NCBI RefSeq assembly: GCF_000307025.1
Contig: NC_018584.1
Location: 682,001 to 746,000, forward strand
Origin: Listeria monocytogenes ATCC 19117
GTDB taxonomy: Bacteria > Bacillota > Bacilli > Lactobacillales > Listeriaceae
Length of the DNA stretch: 64,000 nt
Direction: 5' to 3'
This document shows positions 39,757 to 48,468 of this stretch, piece by piece. The translations under genes and the position numbers were made by a program. The notes under the pieces are model-generated. The model had not been told where the DNA came from, ran no database searches, and worked only from the letters and a program-made list of their open reading frames with translations. Each line of letters opens with the position of its first letter. The first letter of the stretch is position 1.

Positions 39757-39776
39757 AAGTCCTATTTTTAGGACTT
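39757..39776. repeat. Perfect inverted repeat between divergent genes
   Basis: AAGTCCTA (39757-39764) and TAGGACTT (39769-39776) are separated by TTTT. It lies between the Rgg-like regulator and the OrfA-like gene and may be an operator for either. Confidence 0.6.
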
Positions 39777-39876
39777 TATGAAAAAATGTTAGGAAAACTT
39801 GATATATTAGAAATGAAATAACAGATATATTTGCATCTTTTTTTATGATATTTAACAATAGAAAGAAGGAAGTTTT

Positions 39877-40158
39877 ATGGCTAAAGCAAAATATGACGAG
39901 AATTTCAAAAAAAGTTTGGTTGCTTTATATCGCAGAGGGAAAACGAAGCATAGTATCTGTCAGGAATTTAGTGTCCCTAATTCAACTTTTGGAAAATGGA
40001 TAAAAAAATTTAATAATGATGACAATATTGAATCGAACGAAATCTTAAATATCTTGCAAGCGCAGGAACTAAAAAAACAACGGGCGCTATTAGAAGAAGA
40101 ATTATCTATCTTAACAGAAGCAATTAATGTCTTTGAAAACCCGCCAATTAAAAATTGA
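39877..40158 (+). CDS. IS3-family OrfA-like HTH protein, solitary (possibly domesticated)
   Basis: The 93-residue protein matches IS3/IS911 OrfA. An N-terminal HTH (YDENFKKSLVALYRRGKTKHSICQEFSVPNSTFGKWIKKF) is followed by a leucine-zipper-like helix (LQAQELKKQRALLEEELSILTEAI). Intact IS3 elements carry an overlapping orfB transposase with a DDE domain. None is present here, no terminal inverted repeats are seen, and the gene has its own ribosome site (AGAAAGAAGGAAG) and a strong terminator. It is therefore a remnant or a domesticated DNA-binding protein. Confidence 0.82.
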   Translation: MAKAKYDENFKKSLVALYRRGKTKHSICQEFSVPNSTFGKWIKKFNNDDNIESNEILNILQAQELKKQRALLEEELSILTEAINVFENPPIKN

Positions 40159-40200
40159 ATACTATGTTCAAAGTGAAATTATTTATATCATAGTAAAGAA

Positions 40201-40246
40201 AACAACCGTTCTCTATCTAAAATTAAGAGAACGGTTGTTTTTTTTA
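40201..40246 (+). terminator. Strong intrinsic terminator
   Basis: AACAACCGTTCTCT pairs with AGAGAACGGTTGTT, followed by a run of more than seven T. Confidence 0.92.
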
Positions 40247-40435
40247 GTAAGAAATATTTTCTATTAAATGCTTTTTGACAATTTTTAGTCACATTTAGTC
40301 TGTAATCGCTTATATTAATGGACTAATTGGGAGTTCTAAGTAGATATAATGGTTTTTAGTTAGGTGCAGAGATACGCAAGAAAACACAGGAGGGCTTGGG
40401 ACAGGTCAAACCATACTACAAAGGAGGAGATGTAA
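40247..40435 (+). promoter_or_regulatory. Promoter region of the second LPXTG gene
   Basis: TTGACA at 40275-40280 is a perfect -35, but the nearest -10-like sequences (TGTAAT at 40301, TATATT at 40311) are too far for standard spacing. The promoter may be activator-dependent. AAAGGAGGAGATG lies just before the start codon. Confidence 0.4.
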
Positions 40436-42910
40436 TTGAAGAAGATTTTACATATTGTTATCGCACTTAGTGTAATTTGTTCGATAATTTTAGTGCCAGT
40501 AGATTGGTCCGCAAAAGCAGGCGGTAATAATAAGCGAGATGATCTTATTAAATCTGTCAGTTTTTATAATTCAAATGGACAAAATGTAACGGCGAAGGAA
40601 AACTATAATGAAAAACTAAATTATTTTTTAGAAGTAGCTTTTGGAGGGAATTCTTTCCAAAAAGGGGACTATTTTAATATTACTTTATCATCTGATGCCT
40701 TACTCTATACAGAGAAAGCCTATGATTTGAAAGTGGATATTGACCCAACAGCGGTAACTAATGAACAAGTAGTTGGTAAAGTTACTGTAGAAAAAATTAA
40801 TGGATCACCAACATTGCACTTTGTTTTTACAGAAGATTCAGAGTCTTTTTTTATAAACAGCTTTGATGCGAGTTTTAAAATACAGGTGATGCCAGCGCAT
40901 GGCGATAAAAACGTTATTAATCTTTCCTATAGTGGCGCTGCAAAAAACTTTAAAAACATTGGGACGAGCAGTGTGGAATGGAACGTAAATATGGCAGATG
41001 ACTGGCCGCCAGTTGGAATTAGCGATTTTTCTAAAATAAGTGGCGATTTATACCATGCGATTTTAGTGTATGAAAAGCCGAGTAGTAAAGTGAATTACGA
41101 AACAGAAATTTTGGTATCGTATCCGCTTTTTGAAAAACGAATTCCACTTGGAAATGTGCAAAATATTAAAATTGAAGTTTGGGATGAAGCGAAGGAGATT
41201 TATAGAGTTGGTGTAGCCGGGGTGGATTACGGAACGATTACATACGATGTTGGAACTCCATTTGTAGGCGGTCCTATTTTCCAAATGAATTGTACTATTC
41301 CGTTCAAAGGGATTTCTACTAAAACTCGTGTTAGTTTTGATATTGATACGAATGTGGACGGGAAACCTGGAACAACAGATCCGTACTTAGTTAGTCTTTC
41401 TTCCGTATCATCAGCTACAAAGTCGCTGGAATTCTATCCAGTGAATAACGCTGATACGAAAATGACAGCTGCTTTTTTTGGGAAAGTAACGACGCGCTTT
41501 GAGGATGAGTTAGGCAATCCAGTTACTTTTGATAATTATAGTACTGTAACAACACCAGGGAAAGTCAATCAAGATGGTAAATTTGAAATAGCGGAACCTT
41601 TTTTACACAATTCCGTCCAAAACGTGGATAAACACGCCTATGATACCCTTTTGGATACTAATAAATATAAATTATTAGAGGTAACTTCTCCTAATAAACT
41701 ATCTGAAACAGCGGATAATTTAAGTATTCAAATAAAGCGTGGTTATCAGAATGATGTTTTATACAAAATAAAAGCTCTCCAAAAACCTGTCATTAGCGCG
41801 CTTCCTGAAATCGAATATAGTAAAACAGTGAATAGGACCATGGAAGAGTTTTTGGAAGATGTGGAAGCAAAAACAGATATTCCAGCTGATATAGACTGTG
41901 ATTTAACGAATGTGAAATGGGGTGTTCCGGGGGATTACCTAGTTCTTATAACCGCGGTGAATGAGGATAATCAAGCAGCGGATCCTGTTCCTGTAACGAT
42001 TAAAATTTCCAAAAATCCCGCACCAGTCATAACGGTAGACCCGGAAATAATCTACGATAAAACAGTGACGAAAGAGGAGAGCACATTACTAAATGAAGTA
42101 AATGCGCGAACAAATGACGGTTCGACGATAACTTCTAACATTAACGACAAAGTAAAATGGGGCGTGCCAGGCGATTACGAGGTTACTTTGAACGCGGTAA
42201 ATGAAGACGGCGTGGCAGCGGAATCGAAAACATTTATCGTCCGCATTTTAAAAAGCCCAGCACCAATAATCACGGTAGATCCTGAAATAACCTATCCGAA
42301 AACAATAACTAAAACGGAAGCTGAACTCCTTCAAGAAGTAAATGCGCAAACAAATGATGGTTCACCGCTTGTTTCTGATATGAATGACAAAGTAAAATGG
42401 GGCGTGCCAGGCGATTATGAAGTTACGTTAAACGCGATAAATGAAGACGGCGTAGCAGCGGAATCGAAAACATTTGTCGTCCGCATTTTAAAAAGTCCAG
42501 CACCAATAATCACGGTAGATCCTGAAATAACCTATGATTCTTCTGTAATTAAAGACGAAAGAGAGCTATTAAAAGATGTCCATGCTCGTTCAAGTGACGG
42601 TTCGGTATTAACTTCTGATAGTCAGGTAAAAGTAAAATGGAAAAAAACAGGAAGCTATACCGTTACTTTAAATGCAGTAAATGAAGATGGCATTTCTGCT
42701 AATTCTGTGCAATTCACTGTGCATATAGTAGACGCTAAAGCAATACCAGTAGTAATTGAAGAAAAGCCTGAATCCACTCCAAAACCAGATACTAAAGAAA
42801 AAGTAGTTATTAAGAAAGAAAAACTACCAAAAACAGGAGATACGAATACAAAAACTATATTGAGTGGGATTTTTTGTTTAGGCGCTTGGTATTTGCTTAG
42901 AAGAAAATAG
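40436..42910 (+). CDS. LPXTG surface protein with LapB-type Ig-like repeats (824 aa)
   Basis: The start is TTG (GAAGATTTTAC follows), with AAAGGAGGAG upstream. Residues 1-28 form a signal peptide (cleavage near SAKAGG). Residues 30-440 form a Thr/Asn-rich adhesin-like region. Three repeats of exactly 80 residues and one of 79 (from nt 41786 to 42742) follow, each with a PEI-x-Y start, a VKWGVPGDYEVTLNAVNEDG core and an FxVxI strand: the LapB/bacterial Ig-like stalk repeat. LPKTGDTNT and a C-terminal helix plus RRK complete the sortase signal. LapB of L. monocytogenes is an adhesin with similar repeats, so an adhesion role is plausible. Confidence 0.92.
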   Translation: MKKILHIVIALSVICSIILVPVDWSAKAGGNNKRDDLIKSVSFYNSNGQNVTAKENYNEKLNYFLEVAFGGNSFQKGDYFNITLSSDALLYTEKAYDLKVDIDPTAVTNEQVVGKVTVEKINGSPTLHFVFTEDSESFFINSFDASFKIQVMPAHGDKNVINLSYSGAAKNFKNIGTSSVEWNVNMADDWPPVGISDFSKISGDLYHAILVYEKPSSKVNYETEILVSYPLFEKRIPLGNVQNIKIEVWDEAKEIYRVGVAGVDYGTITYDVGTPFVGGPIFQMNCTIPFKGISTKTRVSFDIDTNVDGKPGTTDPYLVSLSSVSSATKSLEFYPVNNADTKMTAAFFGKVTTRFEDELGNPVTFDNYSTVTTPGKVNQDGKFEIAEPFLHNSVQNVDKHAYDTLLDTNKYKLLEVTSPNKLSETADNLSIQIKRGYQNDVLYKIKALQKPVISALPEIEYSKTVNRTMEEFLEDVEAKTDIPADIDCDLTNVKWGVPGDYLVLITAVNEDNQAADPVPVTIKISKNPAPVITVDPEIIYDKTVTKEESTLLNEVNARTNDGSTITSNINDKVKWGVPGDYEVTLNAVNEDGVAAESKTFIVRILKSPAPIITVDPEITYPKTITKTEAELLQEVNAQTNDGSPLVSDMNDKVKWGVPGDYEVTLNAINEDGVAAESKTFVVRILKSPAPIITVDPEITYDSSVIKDERELLKDVHARSSDGSVLTSDSQVKVKWKKTGSYTVTLNAVNEDGISANSVQFTVHIVDAKAIPVVIEEKPESTPKPDTKEKVVIKKEKLPKTGDTNTKTILSGIFCLGAWYLLRRK
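41786..42742 (+). repeat. Four Ig-like stalk repeats, two nearly identical at DNA level
   Basis: Repeat starts lie at 41786, 42023, 42263 and 42503 (steps of 237, 240 and 240 bases). The cores of copies 2 and 3 (around 42150-42290 and 42390-42530) are nearly identical in DNA, pointing to recent duplication or gene conversion. Confidence 0.9.
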
Positions 42911-42915
42911 ACAAA

Positions 42916-42949
42916 AACCGCAAGTGAAGTCACTTGCGGTTTTTTTGCC
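42916..42949 (+). terminator. Intrinsic terminator
   Basis: AACCGCAAGTGA pairs with TCACTTGCGGTT, followed by a T-run. Confidence 0.9.
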
Positions 42950-43029
42950 GATTGTAGCTTAAAACCGCTAGAGTAGATATAAATTGCCAATTTGAATCAT
43001 TCGCATTCTAGGGCTTATTTTTAGAAACG

Positions 43030-43053
43030 ATTTTTTCATGGATAAAAGGGTAT
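43030..43053 (+). promoter_or_regulatory. Candidate SigB promoter of the Crp-type regulator
   Basis: ATTT (one change from GTTT) at 43030-43033, a 14-base spacer, and a perfect GGGTAT at 43048-43053. TATAGT at 43051-43056 offers an alternative SigA -10. Confidence 0.45.
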
Positions 43054-43108
43054 AGTAACAAAATAGGAACGCGGTTAGGAAAACATAAACTTGATGGTGG
43101 TGAAACAA

Positions 43109-43762
43109 ATGGACGACTGGTCAACTTTGATAGGCGAGCTAGAACATAATACCCCAGAAAAAGTTTGGATTGTTAGAGAAGAACTAAACATATCGGAAGT
43201 ATTTGAAATACAAAAATTAGAGGCGCATTTTATTTTAGTTTTAGAAGGTGTCTTGCGTATGGAAAATGAACATCAACAAATTCTGCATTATTTTAGGGAG
43301 AATAACGTCATATATCAATCTCCATATGAATTAAGAGTACAAAATAAACTAAGACTAGTTGCTGAAACACCTGCTCACATTGTTTTACTGCACCGTGAGT
43401 TTTTCCTTAATTATGCAACAAACCAACCTGCTTATTCTGAAAAATTAGTGCGAGCAATTATGGATAATGCCGCGAGTTTTATGTTTGAGTTAATGAAGAA
43501 TGACCTTAAATCAGAGGACCGATTGGCTTATTCATTACAGCAGCTATGCCAAAGTTTAGAATTAGAAGTAAAAAATGAGTTTTATCTACTGCCTCATTAT
43601 ATTAATAAGAATAAATTGGCGCTTTATAGTGATATTTCGAGGAAAAGTTTATACAAATACCTTCAAAATTTAGAAAGAAAAGGACAAATCAAAATGAATG
43701 GTAATCAAATACTTGTCCGCATTTCGCGATTCACAAATAGCGAGAATGTAGATTGGTTGTAG
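43109..43762 (+). CDS. Crp/Fnr-family regulator (PrfA-like)
   Basis: Several starts are in frame (43091, 43094, 43109). ATG 43109 has GGTGGTGA upstream and gives 217 residues, close to the usual length of Listeria Crp-like proteins. The N-terminal cyclic-nucleotide-binding-like beta barrel spans about 20-115 (AHFILVLEGVLRMENEH, RENNVIYQSPYELR). It lacks the cAMP-binding Arg-Ser/Thr pocket motif. A long dimer helix and a C-terminal wHTH follow (NKLALYSDISRKSLYKYLQNLERKGQIKM). It lies between two LPXTG genes in the same orientation and is a good candidate for their regulator. Confidence 0.85.
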   Translation: MDDWSTLIGELEHNTPEKVWIVREELNISEVFEIQKLEAHFILVLEGVLRMENEHQQILHYFRENNVIYQSPYELRVQNKLRLVAETPAHIVLLHREFFLNYATNQPAYSEKLVRAIMDNAASFMFELMKNDLKSEDRLAYSLQQLCQSLELEVKNEFYLLPHYINKNKLALYSDISRKSLYKYLQNLERKGQIKMNGNQILVRISRFTNSENVDWL

Positions 43763-43950
43763 AACAAAAAAGCCGCAATTACTGGCAAAATTAATAATTC
43801 GAAAAAACGACACATGATTGATAGTATGGAGTGGATTTTACACATATTTGTCCTCTTCGCCTTTGATATACTTTACAAATCAAGTGAGACCTATACGATA
43901 ATTACATCATTTAGATAACTTGAAATTGTAAAGTTGAAGGGGCAAAAAAA
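43763..43950 (+). other. Intergenic region before the MucBP protein gene
   Basis: No terminator is visible after the regulator. TTTACA at 43872 followed by TATACG or GATAAT around 43892-43901 may be a promoter with non-ideal spacing, suggesting activator control. Confidence 0.35.
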
Positions 43951-45567
43951 ATGAAATTAGGTAAAGTAGGAGCCTTACTTCTCGGTACGGCTTTAGTTTT
44001 CCAGGCACCATTCCAAGTTTTCGCAACGAGTGTAAATGGAGAAGAACAGGTGAAAAAAGAAGCTGCTGCGCCAAAAATATCCGTTAACAAGCAAACCTTA
44101 GCTGCTACCAGTGATTTAGAACAAACGGTAGGGGAAGCAATTACCAAAACGATACATCTTCAAGATCAAGCATTACCAAACAATGAATGGGGTAGCTATA
44201 TTTCTGACGTGAAAGTAACATTATCCAATATGGACGGAATTAGTTATGACGTGAAATACGGACCGCTAAGTGAAGACGGTACGCACTATCAATATGCAGA
44301 CATAACACTTTCAGGAGCACCGACAAAAGCTGGAACAGGAAGCATTAGCCTTGAATATTACGACGGGGCAGGTAACGGTGGAGTTTACAGTTATTCTGTA
44401 AACACAAAATCTAAAACAACTATCCAATATGTAGATGGTGATGGAAATAAATTAGCAGAGGATACAGTGAAAACGGGTGATTTAAATACAGCCTATACCT
44501 CTGAACCAAAAACGATTGATGGATATGAAGTAGACGAAACAAAACTTCCTAGCAATCAAAATGGTCAGTTTGCTGAAACAAATCAGACAGTTACGTACAT
44601 CTACTCAAAAACGAAAAGTGAAGTAAATAAAGGAACGGTCGGTATTTCATTCTATACTCCTGATGGTAGCCGCCGGGAACTTAAGTCCTCATTAGACTTA
44701 AGTTATGCCTACCCAGATGGTGTCCCAACAGACACAGTAACATTCGGCGATTTAGCAAAAAATACGACTTACAAAGATTTAAGAAATACGCCTGATGCGC
44801 CTACTCTTTTATGGAATGATTTGTTACATTACATGGTAGACTACATGAACGGCGATATAGATGCCGCTCAATTTGAAGAGGCAGTTGGGCTAACACCAGC
44901 GAATTTTGATTTAGATTTTATTTCACGAAATTTCGAAGGATATAAATTTGATGAAGCAATGTATCAAGAAAATCTAAGTAAATTAGTCACTTTTGAGCAA
45001 GATGGCGATCAAGTTGATTTGCAAGTACCATTTAAGAAAGTAGAAGTTGGAGCGGATATCACTGTAAAATACATTGACACAGAAGGAAACGAATTAGCAT
45101 CTGTAGAAACATTGAGTGGTGATGTGGATGATAACTATACTTCAGAAGCAAAAACAATTGATGGTTGGACTTTAAAGGAAACACCTAATAATGCAACAGG
45201 TGTGTTTAGTAAAGAGGCACAAACGGTTACGTATGTTTATGAAAAAAATGAGGATACAGATGTCACACCGGCTCCTGACAATTCAGCAGATACAAATGAT
45301 GACAGTAACTCATCAGATAATACTGCGACAACAGATGATAATAGCAGCAGTACGGTGAAAGAAAAGGCGCAAACACAAGCAAGTAGTCCAAAGGAAGAAA
45401 AAGTAACCACACAAGAAAGTACTTCTAACAAAGTAACAACACAACCAAAAGAATCTCTTCCTAAAACGGGAGATAACGTGTTGGAAAGTAGCTTGTTAGT
45501 GGGCTTGGGTATGCTTTTGTTAGGGGGATTATTTGTATTCCTTCGTAAAACTAGAAAAGTAAAATAA
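43951..45567 (+). CDS. LPXTG surface protein with MucBP domains (538 aa)
   Basis: Residues 1-26 form a signal peptide (cleavage near VFATS). A beta-rich N-terminal domain (about 30-150) precedes a MucBP domain (about 152-215, TIQYVDGDGNKLAEDTVKTG to QTVTYIYSK). A central unique domain of about 145 residues follows (GTVGISFYTPDGSRREL onward). The second MucBP domain (about 370-432) starts ITVKYIDTEGNELASVETL and ends QTVTYVYEK. A Ser/Thr/Asp-rich linker leads to LPKTGD, a membrane helix and the basic tail RKTRKVK. MucBP modules bind mucin-type glycans or help adhesion. It is the third gene of the accessory surface block. Confidence 0.92.
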   Translation: MKLGKVGALLLGTALVFQAPFQVFATSVNGEEQVKKEAAAPKISVNKQTLAATSDLEQTVGEAITKTIHLQDQALPNNEWGSYISDVKVTLSNMDGISYDVKYGPLSEDGTHYQYADITLSGAPTKAGTGSISLEYYDGAGNGGVYSYSVNTKSKTTIQYVDGDGNKLAEDTVKTGDLNTAYTSEPKTIDGYEVDETKLPSNQNGQFAETNQTVTYIYSKTKSEVNKGTVGISFYTPDGSRRELKSSLDLSYAYPDGVPTDTVTFGDLAKNTTYKDLRNTPDAPTLLWNDLLHYMVDYMNGDIDAAQFEEAVGLTPANFDLDFISRNFEGYKFDEAMYQENLSKLVTFEQDGDQVDLQVPFKKVEVGADITVKYIDTEGNELASVETLSGDVDDNYTSEAKTIDGWTLKETPNNATGVFSKEAQTVTYVYEKNEDTDVTPAPDNSADTNDDSNSSDNTATTDDNSSSTVKEKAQTQASSPKEEKVTTQESTSNKVTTQPKESLPKTGDNVLESSLLVGLGMLLLGGLFVFLRKTRKVK

Positions 45568-45593
45568 AAAAACGCCCAGTATTTGAGCGATTT

Positions 45594-45641
45594 CAGACTG
45601 TAGACAAAGTGAGAAATCATTTTATCTACAGTCTGTTTTTT
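45594..45641 (+). terminator. Intrinsic terminator
   Basis: CAGACTGTAGA pairs perfectly with TCTACAGTCTG across a 20-base loop, followed by TTTTTT. Confidence 0.85.
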
Positions 45642-45652
45642 GAAGTTATTTA

Positions 45653-45961
45653 TTAAACTTCATCATATGCTTCTAAGGCAACAGGTAGGGCGCTTATAAC
45701 AGTATTTCCTACAGCCGGTAGACCAACGAGAACGGCGCTAATAATCTCATCACGCGTCGCACCGTTTGTCTTTGCCATTTTCACATGGAAAGGGAGCCCG
45801 CTTTCTAAGCGAGTGGCAGCCATAACAGCAATGTATGCTAGTTCTTCTGTTTTTTTATCGAGTTTACTTGCGGCATCTAGTTTATGTACGGTTTCCATCC
45901 AGGCAGAGTGTACTTCGGGAGCTTCTTTCGCGAACGCTTCAAATGATTTACTTACTTTCAT
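45653..45961 (-). CDS. Carboxymuconolactone-decarboxylase/AhpD-like protein without CxxC
   Basis: The 102-residue protein has the all-helical CMD fold: FEAFAKEAPEVHSAWMET, LDKKTEELAYIAVMAATRLESGLPFHVKMA, GATRDEIISAVLVGLPAVG. AhpD-type enzymes have Cys-x-x-Cys before the His in the central helix. Here that position reads ESGLPFH, so the redox Cys pair is missing and only the His stays. It is either a decarboxylase-like or a non-redox relative. AGGAG lies about 9 bases from ATG 45961. It is alone on its transcript. Confidence 0.8.
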   Translation of the reverse strand: MKVSKSFEAFAKEAPEVHSAWMETVHKLDAASKLDKKTEELAYIAVMAATRLESGLPFHVKMAKTNGATRDEIISAVLVGLPAVGNTVISALPVALEAYDEV

Positions 45962-45989
45962 TGAACTCATCTCCTAACTTTTATTATAA

Positions 45990-46022
45990 TAAAAAACCGC
46001 CCAAACAGTGGACGGTTTTCGT
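45990..46022 (-). terminator. Intrinsic terminator after pdxK
   Basis: On the minus strand AAAACCGTCC pairs with GGGCGGTTTT (one mismatch), followed by TTATT. It lies just after the stop at 46024. Confidence 0.8.
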
Positions 46023-46023
46023 A

Positions 46024-46839
46024 TTATCTATTTTCTGCTTTATTATAAGCGCCATGCCAAACAGGACCGATGAATTCGTTTAGTGCAAATCCACCTTTGA
46101 TAGCTGCAGTGACAAAGTCTTTTGCTTTTGCGACTGCTTCTTCAACCGTTAAACCTTTTGCAAGTCCAGCTGTGATTGCTGCTGCGAAAGTACAGCCAGC
46201 GCCGTGATTGTGGCTTGGAGAGATTTTTTCTACTTCATAGATAGTAAATTCTTTGCCATCATATAGTAGGTCAATTGCTTTGTCGCTTTCTAGGGCTTTT
46301 CCGCCTTTGATAACTACGTATTTAGCACCTAATTCGATGATTTTTTTCGCTGCTTTTTTCATATCATCTAATGTAGTTAATTTGCCAAGACCGGATAATT
46401 GACCTGCTTCGAATAGGTTTGGTGTTGTGATTGTTGCTTTTGGAAGCAGTAGGTCGCGGATAGCTTCCGCGTTTTCTGGTTGGATTAATTCGTCTTCGCC
46501 TTTACAAACCATAACGGGATCGATTACGACATTTTTTAAATCATATTTGTCGATGGCTTCGCGTGTTGCTTTAATGATGTCAATCGAACCTAGCATTCCA
46601 GTTTTCATTGCGTCAACAGGGCCGCCAGAAAGGATTGTTTTAAGTTGTTCGCGAACAAGTTGCGCATCAATTGGAGTAACGCCGTGCGCCCAGTTGTTGT
46701 CTGGATCCATTGTTACAATAGTTGTGATTGCGCTAAAACCATAAGTGCCGTATTCTTCAAACGTTTTTAAGTCTGCTTGTAAACCAGCACCACCACTTGA
46801 ATCAGAACCTGCAATAGTTAATGTTTTTTTGATTGTCAT
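46024..46839 (-). CDS. pdxK: Pyridoxal/hydroxymethylpyrimidine kinase (PdxK/ThiD family)
   Basis: The 271-residue ribokinase-like protein has the N-terminal SDSSGGAGLQADLKTFEE motif, KTGMLGS, VVIDPVMVCKGEDE, TPNLFEAGQLSGL, YVVIKGGKAL and the anion hole/catalytic loop HNHGAGCTFAAAI. The Cys in place of the usual Gly-Asp (GAGCTF) is the mark of the Gram-positive PdxK branch, which phosphorylates pyridoxal and can also act on hydroxymethylpyrimidine. It follows a HAD phosphatase gene at 25 bases, so they form one operon. Often annotated thiD. Confidence 0.88.
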   Translation of the reverse strand: MTIKKTLTIAGSDSSGGAGLQADLKTFEEYGTYGFSAITTIVTMDPDNNWAHGVTPIDAQLVREQLKTILSGGPVDAMKTGMLGSIDIIKATREAIDKYDLKNVVIDPVMVCKGEDELIQPENAEAIRDLLLPKATITTPNLFEAGQLSGLGKLTTLDDMKKAAKKIIELGAKYVVIKGGKALESDKAIDLLYDGKEFTIYEVEKISPSHNHGAGCTFAAAITAGLAKGLTVEEAVAKAKDFVTAAIKGGFALNEFIGPVWHGAYNKAENR

Positions 46840-46864
46840 TCGTGTTTCCTCCTATAAATAAACT

Positions 46865-47731
46865 TTAGTCATTTGTTTCTAACATTTTATAGATGGCTGC
46901 TGCAACGCCGTGCTCATCATTCGAAAGGGTTACGTGTTCTGCAAGATCTTTGACTTCTTCTTCGCCGTTACCCATAGCTACACTATAACCAGCCATTTTT
47001 AACATCGAAATATCATTCATATTATCTCCAATTGCAAAAGTTTCATCAAGTGTAACGCCTAATTTTTCTACGTAATATTGTAAAGAAATACCTTTTTGTG
47101 CTTCGCGGTGAGTGATTTCAATATTATCAGAGAAAGAAGATGTAACGGATAGTTCGGAATCTTTTTCTAGTTTTTGTTTGGCTTTTGCAAGAATGTCTTT
47201 ATCAGAAGAGAAGGAAATGAATTTTAGAATGGTTAAATCTTTATTGCCTAAAATACGCTCTACATCTGGAATTTCGTGAACGTCCTTGGATTCAAAACGT
47301 TCTTCTACTTTGTCCATAATGGTTTCTGCGGGAACGTCTGGGTGGATGCGTTTGTGCATTTCAATCATAAATTCTTTGCCACGAGCTTTGTCTGTTGTGA
47401 TTGGGCCCATGTCAGTGAAAAATTCGGTATACATACCTAATTCAGTCAGCGTGTTGTAAGTGTTTCTTGCTAGGTTTCTATCAATCGGATGTTGCAAAAT
47501 TATTTTGCCGTGTTCATCGCGGATTTCCGCACCATTCATACAAATTGCTGGTGCATATAAATTAGCTTTATTAATTAACCCCATTGCATCGTCATACATA
47601 CGTCCGGTGCAAAGAACGAAATGAATTCCTTTGGCGCGGGCTTTTTCGATTGCCTCGACGTTTTCTTGTGCAATCTCGATATCAGAGTTAAGTAGTGTGC
47701 CATCCATGTCTGAAGCAATAACTTTAATCAT
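46865..47731 (-). CDS. Cof-type HAD phosphatase
   Basis: The 288-residue protein has motif I ASDMDGTLLNSD, a C2-type cap between motifs II and III, and the C-terminal motif EKLGVTLDETFAIGDNMNDISML with the Mg2+-binding Asp pair. The region KGISLQYYVEK carries the conserved Lys. Cof-type enzymes dephosphorylate sugar phosphates, flavin precursors or PLP; pairing with PdxK makes PLP a possible substrate (inference). GGGGAGG precedes the ATG. Confidence 0.9.
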   Translation of the reverse strand: MIKVIASDMDGTLLNSDIEIAQENVEAIEKARAKGIHFVLCTGRMYDDAMGLINKANLYAPAICMNGAEIRDEHGKIILQHPIDRNLARNTYNTLTELGMYTEFFTDMGPITTDKARGKEFMIEMHKRIHPDVPAETIMDKVEERFESKDVHEIPDVERILGNKDLTILKFISFSSDKDILAKAKQKLEKDSELSVTSSFSDNIEITHREAQKGISLQYYVEKLGVTLDETFAIGDNMNDISMLKMAGYSVAMGNGEEEVKDLAEHVTLSNDEHGVAAAIYKMLETND

Positions 47732-47904
47732 AATATTAAATTCCTCCCCAATTTTACCTACTCCACTAGAATATCATTTTTTTAAGAAAAATGCACAAAA
47801 GGTAGCTGCGCGTAGTTTTTTAGGTGGAGCGATTACTTTACTATATTTCTGTGATTCATTTGGTTATAATGAATAAGAATAAAACGTGGATAGGATGTGT
47901 CAGG

Positions 47905-48468
47905 ATGAAAACAGAACTAGAAAAGATGATTGCAGGAGAAATGTATGATCCTAGCGACAGAGAGCTCGCACACGGAAGAAATCGTGCACGTAAGTTCTGC
48001 AGAGAGATTAACGATGCGATGGATTCAGAGTCCCGTGCAAGCGTGCTGAAGCGCCTATTCGGCGGAACAAAAGAGAATGTATATGTGGAACCTGATTTTC
48101 GTGTTGATTACGGTTCTAATATATATGTAGGCGAAAATTTTTATGCTAATTTTGATTGTGTTATTTTAGATGTTTGCGAAGTACATATTGGTGATAATTG
48201 TATGATGGCGCCTGGAGTTCATATTTATACGGCAACGCATCCGCTTGATCCAGTAGAACGTAATAGTGGGCTAGAGCTTGGTAAACCAGTTGAAATTGGC
48301 GATAATGTTTGGATTGGTGGTCGGGCAATTATTAATCCAGGGGTTAAGCTTGGAAATAATGTCGTGGTTGCTTCAGGCGCAGTTGTAACGAAAAGCTTCC
48401 CCGATAATGTCGTTCTTGCCGGCAACCCAGCACGCGTTATTAAAACAATTGAGGTTGAGGAAAAATGA
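47905..48468 (+). CDS. Sugar O-acetyltransferase (maltose/galactoside acetyltransferase family)
   Basis: ATG 47905 is chosen because the family N-terminus ([20 protein letters not shown]) begins here; an upstream extension to 47824 is unlike the family. The 187-residue protein is a left-handed beta-helix (hexapeptide) acyltransferase with [37 protein letters not shown] (catalytic His) and [28 protein letters not shown]. It acetylates maltose-, galactoside- or nodulation-like sugars. It overlaps the next gene by 4 bases (ATGA). Confidence 0.93.
   Translation: MKTELEKMIAGEMYDPSDRELAHGRNRARKFCREINDAMDSESRASVLKRLFGGTKENVYVEPDFRVDYGSNIYVGENFYANFDCVILDVCEVHIGDNCMMAPGVHIYTATHPLDPVERNSGLELGKPVEIGDNVWIGGRAIINPGVKLGNNVVVASGAVVTKSFPDNVVLAGNPARVIKTIEVEEK

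Noticed and set aside
39670-39858. Hydrophobic minus-strand ORF (62 aa) upstream of the Rgg-like gene, considered as a pheromone peptide
   Set aside because: No ribosome site at the TTG start, too long for an SHP, and it runs through the divergent promoter and inverted repeat.
40261-40320. PrfA box before the LapB-like LPXTG gene
   Set aside because: No match to TTAACANNTGTTAA; only a -35-like TTGACA is present.
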